A stretch of 64,000 nt of DNA from Enoplosus armatus (taxonomy: Eukaryota > Chordata > Actinopteri > Centrarchiformes > Enoplosidae): positions 3,669,194 to 3,733,193 of the forward strand of contig NC_092200.1 in assembly GCF_043641665.1 (NCBI RefSeq). The letters run 5' to 3'. The stretch's first letter is position 1; every line of letters starts with the position of its first letter. Positions 1-12,228 of this stretch are shown piece after piece. Position numbers and translations under genes: made by a program. The notes under the pieces are model-generated. The model made no database searches. It was not told the DNA's origin and saw nothing but the letters and a program-made list of their open reading frames with translations.

Positions 1-1096
1 GAGTAATTATTGATGGAGATGTGAGCCAAGGGCAGCAGGCTCCCTCTGTGAAGTCTGCTCAGGCTACAAAGCATGGTGACCTGAGTGGCTCCCTCTTATA
101 CAACACATGTAGTAAATGGAGGCAATGTGCTGCAGTGGTTTTGGCTTCTATAATTTAATGAAAGAGCCAGAGTCCCTGAAGACTGTAATTTTTCATTTTG
201 AACTCATTATAAACATATCTTTGCTTTAAAATGAAAAATGTATTCACATATGTAAAACTCACGTTGGTCATGTATTTAAAATCTTCATCAGTTATGCTTG
301 ATTTGTGTTGTAAAAAAAGATGGTCAAATATTTGAGTTACATCATTACTTTGGAGCCCATGACACAAGTGAATTAAGAACTGCTGTCTCAGCTCAATTCC
401 AGTCAGTTTAACTACAATAGTTTTTTTTGTATGTGTGCAGAATGAGAATGAGGACTAGTAACCATCATCTGCTTTATTTTATTGTGGTTAAAAAAGATGA
501 TTTTCATTATTTTGATTTTGTTAAATTACGTTTAATTTCCATGTTTTTGACATTCCAGGGAAGAAGTTGGGACATTTGTAGAGTAATTAGTAAAGTAGAC
601 TCAGGAATTAGGCACATGGAGTAGTTTATGAACACAGCGTCAGAGTAAATGTCAGCCTGTACATGATATTAGTTTTAAATCACAAGACATTTGGTGTCTC
701 ACAGCAGAAAATAATCATATTACAGTGTACAACATTTGTTGTGTGTTGATAAGGCTGTTGATCTGTCTAATCACCTTGCAGTTTTCCAGCTGCTGAGACT
801 TCAGGCTTTTAATGCTCACATGTGAAAACGTGCCAATTAGATGCCACCACAACCTGCACCAGAGATCTGTCAGTGTTTTTTTAAACTCCACAGTTTCCAT
901 TACAGGTAGAACAGTCTCAGAGCCAACCCATCTCTTTTTTTTCAGAATACCACAAGGCATCACAAGGTACTTACAAAACACTTTGAATTACAGCAGACAT
1001 TTACCATGATGCTGGAATGTTCCTGCTCAGACCTGCCAATTTCCTTCATTTTTCAGATGTGCTGCCTGAGCAAGCTTATACTTTGAATATCTGCAG
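1..1096. other. Unannotated non-coding stretch
   Basis: I see no coding exon, RNA gene or recognisable repeat here. The sequence is AT-rich and the open frames are under 90 codons without recognisable protein character. Confidence 0.5.
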
Positions 1097-1262
1097 CAAA
1101 TTTCACAGCAATCCATCCGATAGGTGTCGAGATGTTTCACTCTGAACTATAAATGTCAACCTCATGGGGGGAGGAAAAGTCAGAGGATCACCAAAGTCAA
1201 TAGGATTCATCCTCTGGGGACCAGGTATGTCCATCCATAGAGCCTCGCCACTAAAACACGTC
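1097..1262 (+). repeat. Teleost dispersed repeat, copy 1
   Basis: This segment resembles a repeat common in fish genomes. Its hallmarks are a 'gcaatccatccgatag' block near 1109 and the block attcatcctctgggga at 1205-1220. The reverse complement of the second block recurs at 35195-35208 inside a longer copy of the same family, so the repeat nature is supported within the window. There is no coding capacity and I cannot assign a class; it could be the 3' part of a LINE or a non-autonomous element. Strand is arbitrary. Confidence 0.6.
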
Positions 1263-2990
1263 AAGAGAGGATGACTGGATGACTGTGAAGGATTTATGTT
1301 TTAGCTTTTTTAGTGAAATTAAATGCCAGAAGCAAAGAGAATGAACGAGGTCAGATTGAATGTGTACCAGCATAAATTGGAAGCTTATGTCCCGTTGTGA
1401 AAACATACATCAGTAAAGTGTTATGGCAAACTCCAGATATGCTGCCATTTCCCTGATCATCAGGCAACCTTGCAACCGAGCATTTTGCATAAAAGAAATA
1501 GCAGCAGCAAACCTCTGAAGCGCCGTACTTTCCTTTCAATCCTCCTTCTGGGAAGATGTGAGAAAAGAAAAGCTCAGTTAAGCTCCATCGTCTACCTCGC
1601 TGGACATGCTGGAGAACTTTATTGCAAACAATGAATAATTAAAATGAAACTTTGTGAGCACACATCATTTCATTGTAATGCCAACATGCAATGATGTACC
1701 TAATGAGATTTTGGTAATGGGCCAAATTCTCCCACAGGTGCTGTAAAAGCAGTGTCTTCAACAGTTTTGGTGGAGTCAGGAAATTGCCTTGCCATGAGCG
1801 TTGTACCCCGATGAGCTTCTTCAAAGGAAATGCAGCACCTTTATGATCTCCACACTTTTGAATGATTGTTGCATGTTGCAGAGATGCAGCACTTGTCACT
1901 CGTTTTGAGTGCCGCACCGACATTTATTGCTATTTTGGTATCTGAGCTTAAATAAATCCAAAAACGCTTCTCTGCTATTGACAGTCAAAGTGATGTTTCA
2001 TGTCCTTTTATTCTTGAAGGGATGTCAGATATAACTCCCACATCCTAAAGATGCCACACAGATTGTTGTGTATGTATGAAATATTATGTTTGTGTCTGCA
2101 CCTGTCATTTACTCCAACCTCTTCGAGATACGTTTGAAATATATATTTTAAATGAAAAAATACATTTCACACCCCATATGAAGTTCATTTTTAGATTCTT
2201 ATTAAAATCCAATGTGCTACCTTTTAATTATCTCTTTTTTTCCTCTTGATTTGATGTCTAATTAGTCACATAATGTAAACAAAACTGACAGCCAATAAAG
2301 GAAAAACTTTATATTTGAATATATAATATATTTGACTTCTTTACACTTTCATGATGAATCCCTTCGGCTGTTCAGGAGCAATTCTCTGACCTGAATCACA
2401 TGGCTGGATAAAGAAACCCCAAAAAACATTGGATACATGACAGCTGTGACAATCCATCATGATTATGCAATTATAGCAGCAATACAACAATCGATGTAGA
2501 ATTAGGCCAGAAAAAGGAGGAGGAGATGATCACTGTGTTCAAGAGCCCCACATTCCTTAATTAAATACATTTTCCACAGGAAACTTACTCCTACATGCTA
2601 TACACAGCATAAGTTACACATTAATTCTGAAAATGTTTCTTTTACAATTTAGGTCCCTCGTTTCCTAAACCTTCCCTTTTCTTTGAAATATCTAATTGAA
2701 CAGTGAAACTCTCTATAGAGCGGTTTTGCAAAGCGAACAAAATTAAAATTCGCCTCACTAAGGACAATAATTATTCGACGAGGGGTTTTCTCTGAATGCC
2801 AGCCACTGCACATACGGCTTGAATTCAAGTTGATTCAAATGAAATACCCAAATGAAACCAGTACGTTGTGTTTATATGAATGTGCCCAAGAACGTTTGTG
2901 AGATATATGCAAAAGGACATCACACTGTAAACTGGAAAACAGGCTTAAGATTTAGTGTGCTTAATCTACAGCTTTAATGTTAAAATAACA
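1263..2990. other. Unannotated non-coding stretch
   Basis: AT-rich sequence with no recognisable exon or repeat. A 94-codon open frame on the minus strand (1639-1923) has no family resemblance and is taken as chance. Confidence 0.45.
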
Positions 2991-3173
2991 TACAGGGGGT
3001 GGACATAACATTATAATATCATATAATCGCCCTGCATATCACTAGTTACAGTTTTCAGTAGTTGAGACCATGTCAGAAAGATATGGTAGTTTTTGTGGCC
3101 ATAGTTTGTAGTATTGCTGTATTGGATTGCATTATATTGCAAGTTGTTCCTGTTATTTTGTCCATGCTCTGTA
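2991..3173. mobile_element. Small MITE with TA-bounded inverted termini
   Basis: The left edge reads tacagggggtggacataaca at 2991-3010. The right edge, reverse complemented, reads tacagagcatggacaaaata and ends at 3173, so the two form an imperfect terminal inverted repeat. A TA dinucleotide sits at both outer edges, as expected for Tc1/mariner-type integration. The roughly 180-bp interior has no coding potential. The right-hand 65 bp are also found, diverged, at 21993-22061. The superfamily assignment is inferred from the TA edges only. Confidence 0.6.
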
Positions 3174-3835
3174 GGTGGACATGGCTGCCGATCCTGAGTT
3201 CTGCATACCTCCCACAGAATACCTCAGGGATCATGGTTGCAAGTGTTTTTAAGATCCACAAAACATATCTGGACTGGATTAGCAAATTCCCCTGACGTGT
3301 GCATTGGAAACATTTTACACATTAAAATCATACTGTAAATCCAACAATTTGTTGTTGTTTTTTCTCCACATGGATGAAAATGACAAAAAGTGAAACAATA
3401 CATAAAATACAGGAATGCAGCCTTTGAGGAGTCACGGCAGAGTGTGGGTTCCAACAACCTCTTCATCTACGTGTCAAGAAGCTTAATTGTCATTCGGATA
3501 TAATAGCTTGGACTAGAGCATATGGGTCTCGCAGAATAGTGTGCAGAAGGTGCCAACACATGGCCACTTCATGAGCCTAACGAACAGTAAATCTCAGGGG
3601 AACTCGTGAAATGCGAGTGGAACCACAGCAGCTCTAAAGGTTATGTAAAAGAGGGCGCCTGAAGTTTTACATGATCTCAACTCATCCTGCATTTCAAATA
3701 TCAGGACATAATGAAGTGTACGTGTGGTTATTCTGAAGGAAATTCAGGATTGTTGTGTTCAGGTGTCACCCTTTTATAAAACCACATTTTACACAAGAAG
3801 GACTGTGTGATTCTTGATGATTGTTATGATCTGAG

Positions 3836-3935
3836 CTGTCACCAGAAGGCCACAGGTTCAAGGCTCAGTGTTCAGGTTTCTGTCTGAATGAGAGCATCAG
3901 TGAAATGCACTTGCTACCTTACTATGAAAGGAATA
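3836..3935 (+). repeat. Possible degenerate tRNA-derived SINE fragment
   Basis: A B-box-like motif (ggttcaaggct, about 3854) follows an 'agaaggccac' block. The segment continues to 'gagagcatcagtgaaatgc', which resembles the 'agcgtctgctaaatg' end of a common fish SINE type. No clear A box or target duplication is visible, so this is a weak call. Confidence 0.35.
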
Positions 3936-6900
3936 AAAAAAAAGGCATATTTTTCTTAATTTTATGGTTATGAAAGTTCATGAATACAGAGTTATTTTAA
4001 AAAATACACATTCCCAACTGTTTGTATGCGACTGACATAGCTAGTCAATAAGAGAGCAATATTGGCTGGTGTGTTTTCAGTTGCAGTGGATATCCTCATG
4101 TAGGGATTGGTGTCTGGGGTAGTGTGCACACAACTAATGAGATTTTACCTGCATTGCCTTAGGGTCTGCAGCATGAGACTCTCTGCGAGTCTCTGAATTA
4201 TGCGTGTACACACATGCACACTGTTACACCACATGCACTCTATTGAACCCATATGTTGGTCATCATATTTAGATTTTTTAATGGGCGCAGCAGCACGTTG
4301 CAGTAAGGATCCAGGAGGTTCAGCACCAGATTGAAATTAACTCCATAAATCATTTTTTTTCTTCTTCCTGGAAATGAATCTCAAAATGCTCATTACTTAC
4401 TGTGGTGATCTCACAGCAAGTCGAAGAAGAATAAATCTCATAATTTAAGATCAGGGACTCAAGTTGCTCGACTCCAACATACCATGTTTTACTCCGGCAT
4501 TGAGGTTGCCAATTAGAACATTTTCCTCAGATTTATATAAATATTTGTTTGTGAACTAAACCTACAGGTACAGTTCTGTTAAACTGTGGTAAAGGGATAA
4601 CCCATTCAGCTCTTTTTTTCAACTGGCAACACCATTTCAGTCTCATAACCCCCGACTTTGCAGACACCGACTGGTCTTTCCGCCAGCATATACATCCGAA
4701 CAATACGGCAGTGAGAAGTCGCCTCAAAATACAAGTCTTTCCCATGGATCTAAATACAGATGTTCCAGGCAATTTTACGCTTTGTAAGCATTGCATCACC
4801 TTTAGATTTGGCACAAAGGCCGGGTATTTGGGGAAAATAAGGCTGAGCGTGTTAACAGTAACCAGTTGTAACCAATATTTTGTTTGAGTTCTGAAATAAC
4901 AAAAACGTGTCCAAAAAAAGCCTAATCCAGTCATACTTTGAGTTCTAACATGTCAAACTAGTCATCATGAGTTCAAGTTGTCCTTGGCCATTAAATGTTG
5001 GACACTTATTATAACTCATAAATAATATTCACAATGTTAGTTTACTAAGTGTCTATACACACACAAACACACACGCTGTCATTCTGTTGACCTGAGAGCT
5101 CATTGGCATCACACCAGTGGTTGTATCTTAGTAAACGAATTTTACTCCAACACTAAAAAAACATTTCAGAAATGCCGATGTTTTTACGGGAGATATAGTA
5201 TAGAGGTTTCGATTTGGACTTGGATCCACTAAAGTAGCATAGCAATCACTTCAAATTTGAATGATATTTCAAAAGCATCAGACAGAAATGCGTTCCATGT
5301 CTTGTTGGAGCTTGTTTTCAGATGTCACGACAAAATATCCTACAACAAATTAGATTTTGGTTCGACCAGACCAGGACATGACTCTGCGTGTCCCTCACTT
5401 AGACTCGGTGATTCTTTATTTCAAAGAGCAAACCCTAGAGATCTTTAATAATGAAGGGCCTCTCACTATTTCAAAGAAGCTTTTCACGGTTAATTTCGCT
5501 GAGTTACGTCTGTCAGAAAGGCGGCACCATGTCAAAGACTTGCATTTTTTATGAACTTTCATTAATTTGATTGAATAATTCAGCAAAGGCTTTGATGAAA
5601 GCGACATCATTCTTGTTGCTCTCATGGTTGTCAGTTTCTACACTTTGTCTAAACAAGATTACCCAAGTGCATTATGCAACTCATATGTGCTGCATGTGAC
5701 AAACCAGGTTTTTCATCAAGTCTTGTTTGTCCTATTTTAGTTCTTCTATTTTTCATTAGTTGTTCAGAGGTCGGCACTTAATATGTCCATCACATTAAGA
5801 AGGAACGTCAGATGATTATCTAGAGGATTGCACTAAATAGTGTGTAACAATATTTCTATTTGATGCGTACTGTATGTGATGTTAGGTGTTATTTTCTAGC
5901 TCTGGATGTAGGAACAGCAGATTCCTCAGAATAGGCGAGTGTGCAGTGAAATGAACTCCTCTTTGGAAAGGTGAATGCGTATTATTTCGTGTATTCACAC
6001 TTTTGGTCCTTGAGTTGGTCAATATCATTTCCCAGAGCCTCCTTATTGGCTCATACTGACCTCTCTTTAAATATAGATTTTTTCTTCTCAAGACTGTCAT
6101 CTTATCTTGTAGTTTTTATGATGCCTCATTTTTTCTCAGGAATAAGGAGTTGCAAAATTGAAACCATCCATGTGACCCCTTTGCTAATAATCTTGTCTGT
6201 AAACCGACACAGAGATGATTCTGTCCAGTTTAAAGTGGTCCTACCTCCACATATTGTCCTCTGATTCACTGATCCAGCGTTATTGATATGAGAGGACATT
6301 TCTTTCTCTCATGTAGTATGCCATTGACTCTCAGCCTGGTTTGGCAAACCAAACTTTCGCCCGCCTGTTTGCAGCATTGCATCAGAGTGTAAAGATGATG
6401 TACTCTGTATCTGCTGTAACAAGCAAACTACAGGCAAAACAGAAGCCAGACTTCCTTTTTCAGGTCAAAACTTCAAAGCTTTCCCCTGTCACATTGGCAG
6501 GCTGTGTACAGTACTGTAGATTGCATTGTAGTAATTGAGAACTTGCCCTGTCCAGTCCAATAAACAAACCAAAGGGAGTCTCCTCTGTGGGTGTGTGAGA
6601 GAAACTTTTCCTCAAATTCGCAGCCAATCCAATTGCAACCTTGAGCTCCACACAGCCCACCTATTCAGCGGCCACTAACTTGATTTTCTCCAGACCTCTT
6701 GGAATGAGCCGGTGTTGTGGCTACGTCAGTTTACTGCTGGTGTGATAGATGGCCGAGCTGCTGATTGAACTGATTCAAAAGTGCATTTTTGAAGGGGACA
6801 AATGCTTGTGCTTCGACCACAGGAGTAAGTTAAACTTTTTTTCAAACCTTTCACTTGTTTTGTTTTTTTCTTGCTATTCTCTCTCTGCTATTTTCTTTTA

Positions 6901-7088
6901 CAAAGTTTTATGGAATAAACACAAAATACATCTTCAGAATGGCATATTTATTGCTTTATTTGTTCACAAACTGACTTATATCCCTTCAACAATTGCACAG
7001 TCACTTTACCTAGGCTGTATCGGCTAATCAAAAAGGCCTAGGTGCTTAATGAAGAAGAAAAGGAAGGCTGTTTTTTATTTTCTATAAG
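3936..7088. other. Unannotated non-coding stretch
   Basis: No recognised exon. A 133-codon minus-strand open frame (4533-4934) has no recognisable domain and may sit in an unclassified old repeat. A short ATG frame at 6749 runs into a splice-donor-like gtaagt near 6825 but lacks further support. A CA-rich patch lies at 5056-5074. Confidence 0.45.
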
Positions 7089-7222
7089 AATTTTTGGGGG
7101 CATTTTCACTTTTATAGGAAACACAGGGTGAGAAAGGGGGTATGACGTGCAGCAAAGGTCACTGGGTGGAACTGCAGTTATGTGGCATGTACTGGAACCA
7201 CTTGGCTACCTAACACAAGCAT
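7089..7222 (-). mobile_element. Degenerate tRNA-derived SINE (minus strand)
   Basis: On the reverse strand the order is tRNA-like head, body, 3' end. The forward strand shows the reversed 3' end 'tttttgggggcatttt' (7091-7106), then 'gacgtgcagcaaagg' (7144-7158, the reverse of the 'ctttgctgcatgtc' core), then the eroded head up to 'ggctaccta'. The 'ttgctgcatgtc' core is shared, with changes, by the plus-strand SINE at 59482, where it reads ttgttgcatgtc. Head substitutions are too many for an active promoter. Confidence 0.7.
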
Positions 7223-7779
7223 CCAAAATGCACTCTAAATTATTTAGCAAACTGCTGAATGGAGCTAAAACCCTGTTCTCATAATCAGACAGAGTGATGC
7301 ACAGCACACGGAGAGCGAAGACCTACAGCAGTCAGTCATGAGCCGACACTCTCCGCTCTCCAAGCTGTCTGCTAAACGGACTGCCTGCCTGGTCCCTGGA
7401 AAGTTGCAGGGAAATGCTTCTGTTTTAATGGATCTTTAACTCACAGCCCTACCCATAACCTTCTATTCCCCAATGCTTTCAACATCAGACCTGGGCAGAG
7501 TATCTGTTTGTTTTGAATAGCAATGTCAGATGTTGTGTAGTAGAAAACACAATTAGGCCTTAGTTTAAGAACCTTAAAAGGAAGCGTTAATAAGCATCCC
7601 ATTTTATTTTTAATGATCGGCCTGAGGCCACAGGGATAATTACCGTGTTGGACCAGCAGATGATTAGAGAACAAAGTTTTTAAGTGAAATTTAATGAGAC
7701 AACACCCTCTCACAGCCAAAATGAAAGACCTCAACCATGGGGAGACGGGGCTGTGAATATGCAGACTGCCTTGACACTT

Positions 7780-8221
7780 TCCTACAATTCCTGATGTAAA
7801 AATTTACATTTTGCAAACAAGTCGTCCAAACTAACCAGGTTATTTGTCTGCCATTGCCTCCGAAAATTGCCCATACAAGTGTTTTCTCAACCGACGCTCA
7901 TTTTGTCTGGTCAGGACGACATAGTTTGTCATTCCTTTCCAAAACTCATCTGAATCTTACAAAAATGATTAACACGACCATTTTCTGATCTGCCACTGCA
8001 ACGTTTGACGTTAAGTTTCTGTACAAAAACTACTTGATTACGGTTAGGGAAAGATTGTAGTCATGGTTAGAAGTTAATGGTTGCTAGGAAACAAGATGCA
8101 AACAATGATCCCCCGTGTCAAAGTCATCCAGCACTACTGTAAGTCGTCCCTCAAAGGTTTTGTCGGAGTATAACGTCACTGTCCTTGCACCTTTGTCTCT
8201 GAGGTACAACACATAATCATA
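7780..8221 (-). repeat. Teleost dispersed repeat, long copy
   Basis: The segment contains ggttagggaaagat at 8042-8055, whose reverse complement atctttccctaacc recurs exactly at 13689-13702 and 45186-45199. Flanking bases are similar in the three copies ('-aaccaagtagttttt-' type continuation). Surrounding phrases such as 'ctggtcaggacgac' and 'acacgaccattttctg' match my memory of a frequent fish repeat. Boundaries are approximate, the class is unassigned, and there is no open frame. Confidence 0.5.
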
Positions 8222-8988
8222 TATAAATATACAGTTTATGTAATTTCACGCATTTGATCAAACGAGTCAATGCTGTTGGTCTGGTGCTTGTGAAAATTAT
8301 TATTATTTGCTGGGAAACTCACAATGTTGGATTTGACACACGCTGCATTTCTGTTACCCACAATTGTAGCCAATTATAGTAATAATGAATTGACAACAAT
8401 ACCAGTTATCACTTTGCAGCCTCTTGTCAACCTGTAACATTTATTTTAATATTTTGAAAGACAAAAACCTCATCAAACCATTCATCACCCCACATTTTTA
8501 CTTTTCTTGTCTGGTTCTTATATAAGAATAGATAGATAGATTTATTAACACTTAAAGAACACTCCACTGAATCTCCAACATAGTGTGAGAGGGGTTGCTA
8601 GGTGATTTGTAAATGCAAAGCCTCTATGGGCATGAATGCACGCAGAGCATGTATGGAAATATTAGCAAAGGATCTTAATGAAAATTCAGCAGGTCAGTGG
8701 AGGCTCGCTGTGAACACTAGATCTGAAGATTACAAACATGTATGGCTGCAAATCGCCGCATACATCCATGTAACATGTATGAAGTTAGTTTTTGGTTTTG
8801 AAATGCTGCGTATTTTGATCAAAATGAAAGAAAATTTCAAATAACTTCAAAGACAATAGCCTGAGCCTTTAAAATTTGGAAACAGGTTCAATAATTGATT
8901 AGTGGATAGGTCGAGTGAACCAGGTGTCTCTTTTTATGACTTTAAGCCAATTTCTTTCATGGAAATGTGTATCAATTATATCTGATGC

Positions 8989-8989
<1 letters not shown>
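8222..8989. other. Unannotated non-coding stretch
   Basis: AT-rich sequence with a short (GATA)n run and the palindrome ttcttatataagaa near 8516-8530. No exon recognised. Confidence 0.5.

Positions 8990-9025
<36 letters not shown>
8990..9025 (+). repeat. (CAG)12 trinucleotide microsatellite
   Basis: Twelve uninterrupted CAG units. They fall in a 64-codon open frame in which they would encode polyglutamine, but that frame has no other protein-like character and no exon signals, so the tract is treated as a non-coding microsatellite. Confidence 0.98.
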
Positions 9026-9027
<2 letters not shown>

Positions 9028-10409
9028 TTTACCAGAAACATTCATAAGACATTTAAAATCAAGGTTCAGTCATTGCTCATTAAAACTACACCTACAGAAT
9101 GCAGAATAGAAAAAGGGAAAGACAATGGCCTTAGGCTGTATCTGTGAGCATCCCCGTTTGCCTGAAGATGTTTATATCCCTGAGAGCTTCAAGGAAACAC
9201 TGCTGATTTTTATTTGTACATGTGGGAGTGTTTCCCCAAACAGATTCTGTGCTTGTTATTTCATTATTTTCTTGTCTGATTCCTATCCCAGCAAACGCAG
9301 TCTTCTTAATCTCAAGTAGAGGCAGCACAATTTCAGATGTAGCAGAGCTACAAGGTTTACAGACAATATTTCAGGAATGCATCTTTATTACTACTTTGCA
9401 AATGTCACATCTGTGACGAATCCCAATATATTGTAGTTAAAAAGGTTGTTTGTATCCCCTTGAGCAAATTTGTTTTGCAGAAGAATCAATTGAATTCAGT
9501 GAATAGAGGTTGTGGATAGTGTTCTTACTATTAATATGTTAGCTGTTTTATTGACCAGGGGTGACAGGGGTGACAATGTGCTCTGACAGATTTGTATGAT
9601 GCACCAAGTAGCTCTTGTTAGAAATACTCAGGTTACCAAAAAAAAAGAAAGAGGGGCCTGAAATACAGGCAGTTAACACTAACAATCATTATTGGAGTAT
9701 TAAACCTAATCCTCTTAAAGCATGACATATAAATTATTTGCCATACTTTACGACCCTAACCCCAAATGGAACATTACACATTTATTGTTCGGGGTCTTGG
9801 AGACCTCAGTTCCTCTTTAACAGCTCAAAAAAAGACACTGTTTTATCACCTTTATACTTAATGACGTTTCCTTATTTAATGAGATTTTTCTATGAGACAT
9901 GATTTGAACAAATGACGTGTTTCAGATGTCCACTATGGCATTACCTCTGTTTGGGATATCATGGATTTTCTTAGGCGTTGTCATTGATTGGTGCTGGCAG
10001 GACTTTTACGCGGCACTACTGTTGTTAGGAAGGGCGGTGCTGCATCCTAAGTCTGTTTGGATTTCTGTTAAATGAACTGCTTGTGACAAACCCCTTTACT
10101 TTTCTACATGAAAAATATATTATCGTCATTATTATTTTTATTCCTACAGCAGTGGGGTTTATAGGACCCCCAAACTATGAGGAAGAAGAGGTTAAACACT
10201 TGATCTCACAGTGTGACACATCATCCGATCAGGTGGAACAACCTTGACTTTTATCATTTTATCATGGGAGCTCAGCCATGCCTCTCCAATAATCTACCCT
10301 CATCTCTTCAGTCCAGGCTACATTACACACAGTTCAGTGTTATCAGTGAAATGTACACACATCAACCAGCATGACTATATGTAGGGACATGTTTCCTGTG
10401 TCTATGTAG
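9026..10409. other. Unannotated non-coding stretch
   Basis: Nothing recognisable beyond simple AT-rich sequence, a small tandem duplication of 'aggggtgac' near 9557-9575, and short ATT runs near 10128-10145. Confidence 0.45.
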
Positions 10410-10504
10410 GACAGATGTTGTGGGTTTTTCCAAGGCTGCCTGCACTGTATCAGCTCTGTCCTTGCACACTGAGACAAGGAGGGGGAGGTCACATACGAGT
10501 CCCA
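10410..10504 (+). other. Exon-like interval (95 bp), unconfirmed
   Basis: The interval follows a pyrimidine-rich acceptor (gtttcctgtgtctatgtag, ending 10409) and is followed by a good donor (cccag/gtgaga). Two of three forward frames are open through it. The translation is not recognisable. Pseudo-exons of this quality are frequent in vertebrate introns, so confidence is low. Confidence 0.15.
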
Positions 10505-10596
10505 GGTGAGACCATCAGTGGCAGGATGCATTTGTGCAATAGAGTGATGAAGCGAAGGGAAAGGAGAAGTCTGAAGGAACTGAAGAGATACCAGAA

Positions 10597-10629
10597 GGGA
10601 TGGAGGGGAGAGGAAGGGAAGGAGGGGGG
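10597..10629 (+). other. G-quadruplex motif in a polypurine tract
   Basis: Four G-runs (3, 4, 3 and 6 G) are separated by loops of 5, 7 and 5 bases, satisfying the G3+N1-7 rule. They lie inside a G/A-rich strand that begins near 10548. Sequence pattern only; no function is implied. Confidence 0.75.
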
Positions 10630-12176
10630 TCGCTGGGGTGACCTCTCCTGTCCCTGTAAAGCTGCAGTTTACTTTTGTAATCCCCTACAGAACAGCTAAG
10701 GGGGATACTCACACTGCGCTTCCCTGGAGGAAATAGAGTTGACAGAAGAAATGATAAATGTTGCACTCTGTGGGTTAAATATGAGATTGCTGCTCATATA
10801 ATCGTACCTGATTCCTGTAACTAGTACAGGAAGTTTTCCAACCGACTGAACTTCTCGTTAGAAATTGCCGGTGGTCGTATGAAACTAGAAACGCCACAAT
10901 AAAACAATCTAGAGTGTGAAGTGAAAATAGCATATAGGCATGCTTGCTTTGCATTTATAAAGGAGGCATACTTGGTAATTGTGTTTCGATTTGTTCTGTG
11001 TGTCTGTTATTATTCTTGTTTAGTAGCGCCTTAACGCTGAGGTGCAGGCTAATGAAAATCTCCTCAAGCTTGCCCGTAGTAAAAGATGTCCTGCTAAGTC
11101 TCTCCTTAACTGTACAGAGTGCATGTGGGCCTCTATTTATTCATCCACTTTATTAATGTGAGAGATTATCATCCACATAATTGCTTAGAAACAACACTGC
11201 TTTGGATTTGTGTTTCAAATCTGCCTGTAGTTGTTCCTAAACTGCAGAGCATCCCATCCCAAATGCCCACATATAATTGGAATTCACCGGAGTTCAGTCC
11301 CTGCATGCTTTAATCACTGTCATCCACAAAATGAACCATAACAAGGTTTTGTTCGCAATCTCTTCTGCACTTGCAGGTACTCATCTATTCACTGCCCCAC
11401 TCTTGTTGACCTGGCAAGGGATGCGGCAAACAATTTTGCAGACAACTGCAGGGAAGGCGGTGGAGTTCAGCAACATCAAGGTGTTGCAATGAGATATCAG
11501 AAAACTCAGCGAGGTTGATATGCTGTAGTGGGGAGAAATAAGGGGAATCTCTGGGAGCAGATCAGATCGGTCTCAAGCTGCATAACCCCAAGAATCAGCT
11601 TAAAGAAAGAAAGAAAGAATGTCAGAGCTGGCAACTTGACATCAAAGTAGAATCTCCCCCTCAGATGTTTTTCTCCTTTTACCTGAAAGGCCACAAGATG
11701 TTCCTCCTGCTGGAATGAAAAGAAAGTTGGCTAAAGCTCGCTCAACTATTGCAAAAAGAAACAGAATGCGCACAGTGAAATTAAACCTGATCACTCTCCA
11801 TGAGATTAGATATTGATTTGTCTTCCCAATGACTATGAAGAAATCTCTCTCTAGGTGATTACGTATTTAAACTTCATAACGTTATTTCCTTTTCCCCTGT
11901 GCCCGCTATGGATTCAAGAATCTGAAATGATTGCAGAGCTTATGGCATGGAAATCTGCATTACTAACAAACAATACAAGGATTCATCTATTCATTTGTTC
12001 ATGCGCCACAAGCTTTTAGCCACTGTATGTCGTTGCACTGAATTTAGCTAGAAACTGATTCCCTTTCCCTATTCCTTTTTGGTTCAGTTACGTTCCCTTT
12101 GACAGAGTCTGATGGAGGAGTTTAGCACGCCGCCGTGACCCTGGAGCTCTCTGCTGTTTAAATCTCATTTCTCCAG
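10630..12176. other. Unannotated non-coding stretch
   Basis: No exon recognised. A short (GAAA)n run lies at about 11604-11618. Confidence 0.45.
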
Positions 12177-12228
12177 CCTGATAGAGAGGGGCTTACTCTG
12201 GAGAAAGTAGTAATAACCACTGAATATG
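12177..12228 (+). other. Exon-like interval (52 bp), unconfirmed
   Basis: A typical acceptor (aaatctcatttctccag, ending 12176) and a strong donor (tatg/gtaagt, GT at 12229-12230) bracket 52 bp. The frame starting at the first base is open for 17 codons plus one base. Such a short open interval is easily found by chance, and the translated peptide is not recognised. Confidence 0.2.

Noticed and set aside
4533..4934. 133-codon minus-strand open frame
   Set aside because: No recognisable domain, no splice or start context; possibly inside an old repeat.
6676..6826. ATG frame (MAELLIELIQKC...) ending at a gtaagt donor
   Set aside because: The donor lacks a G at the last exon base, two in-frame stops precede the ATG, and the peptide is unrecognised; too weak to call.
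8915..9109. Open frame encoding a 12-residue polyglutamine run
   Set aside because: The run is the CAG microsatellite; the rest of the frame has no protein character.
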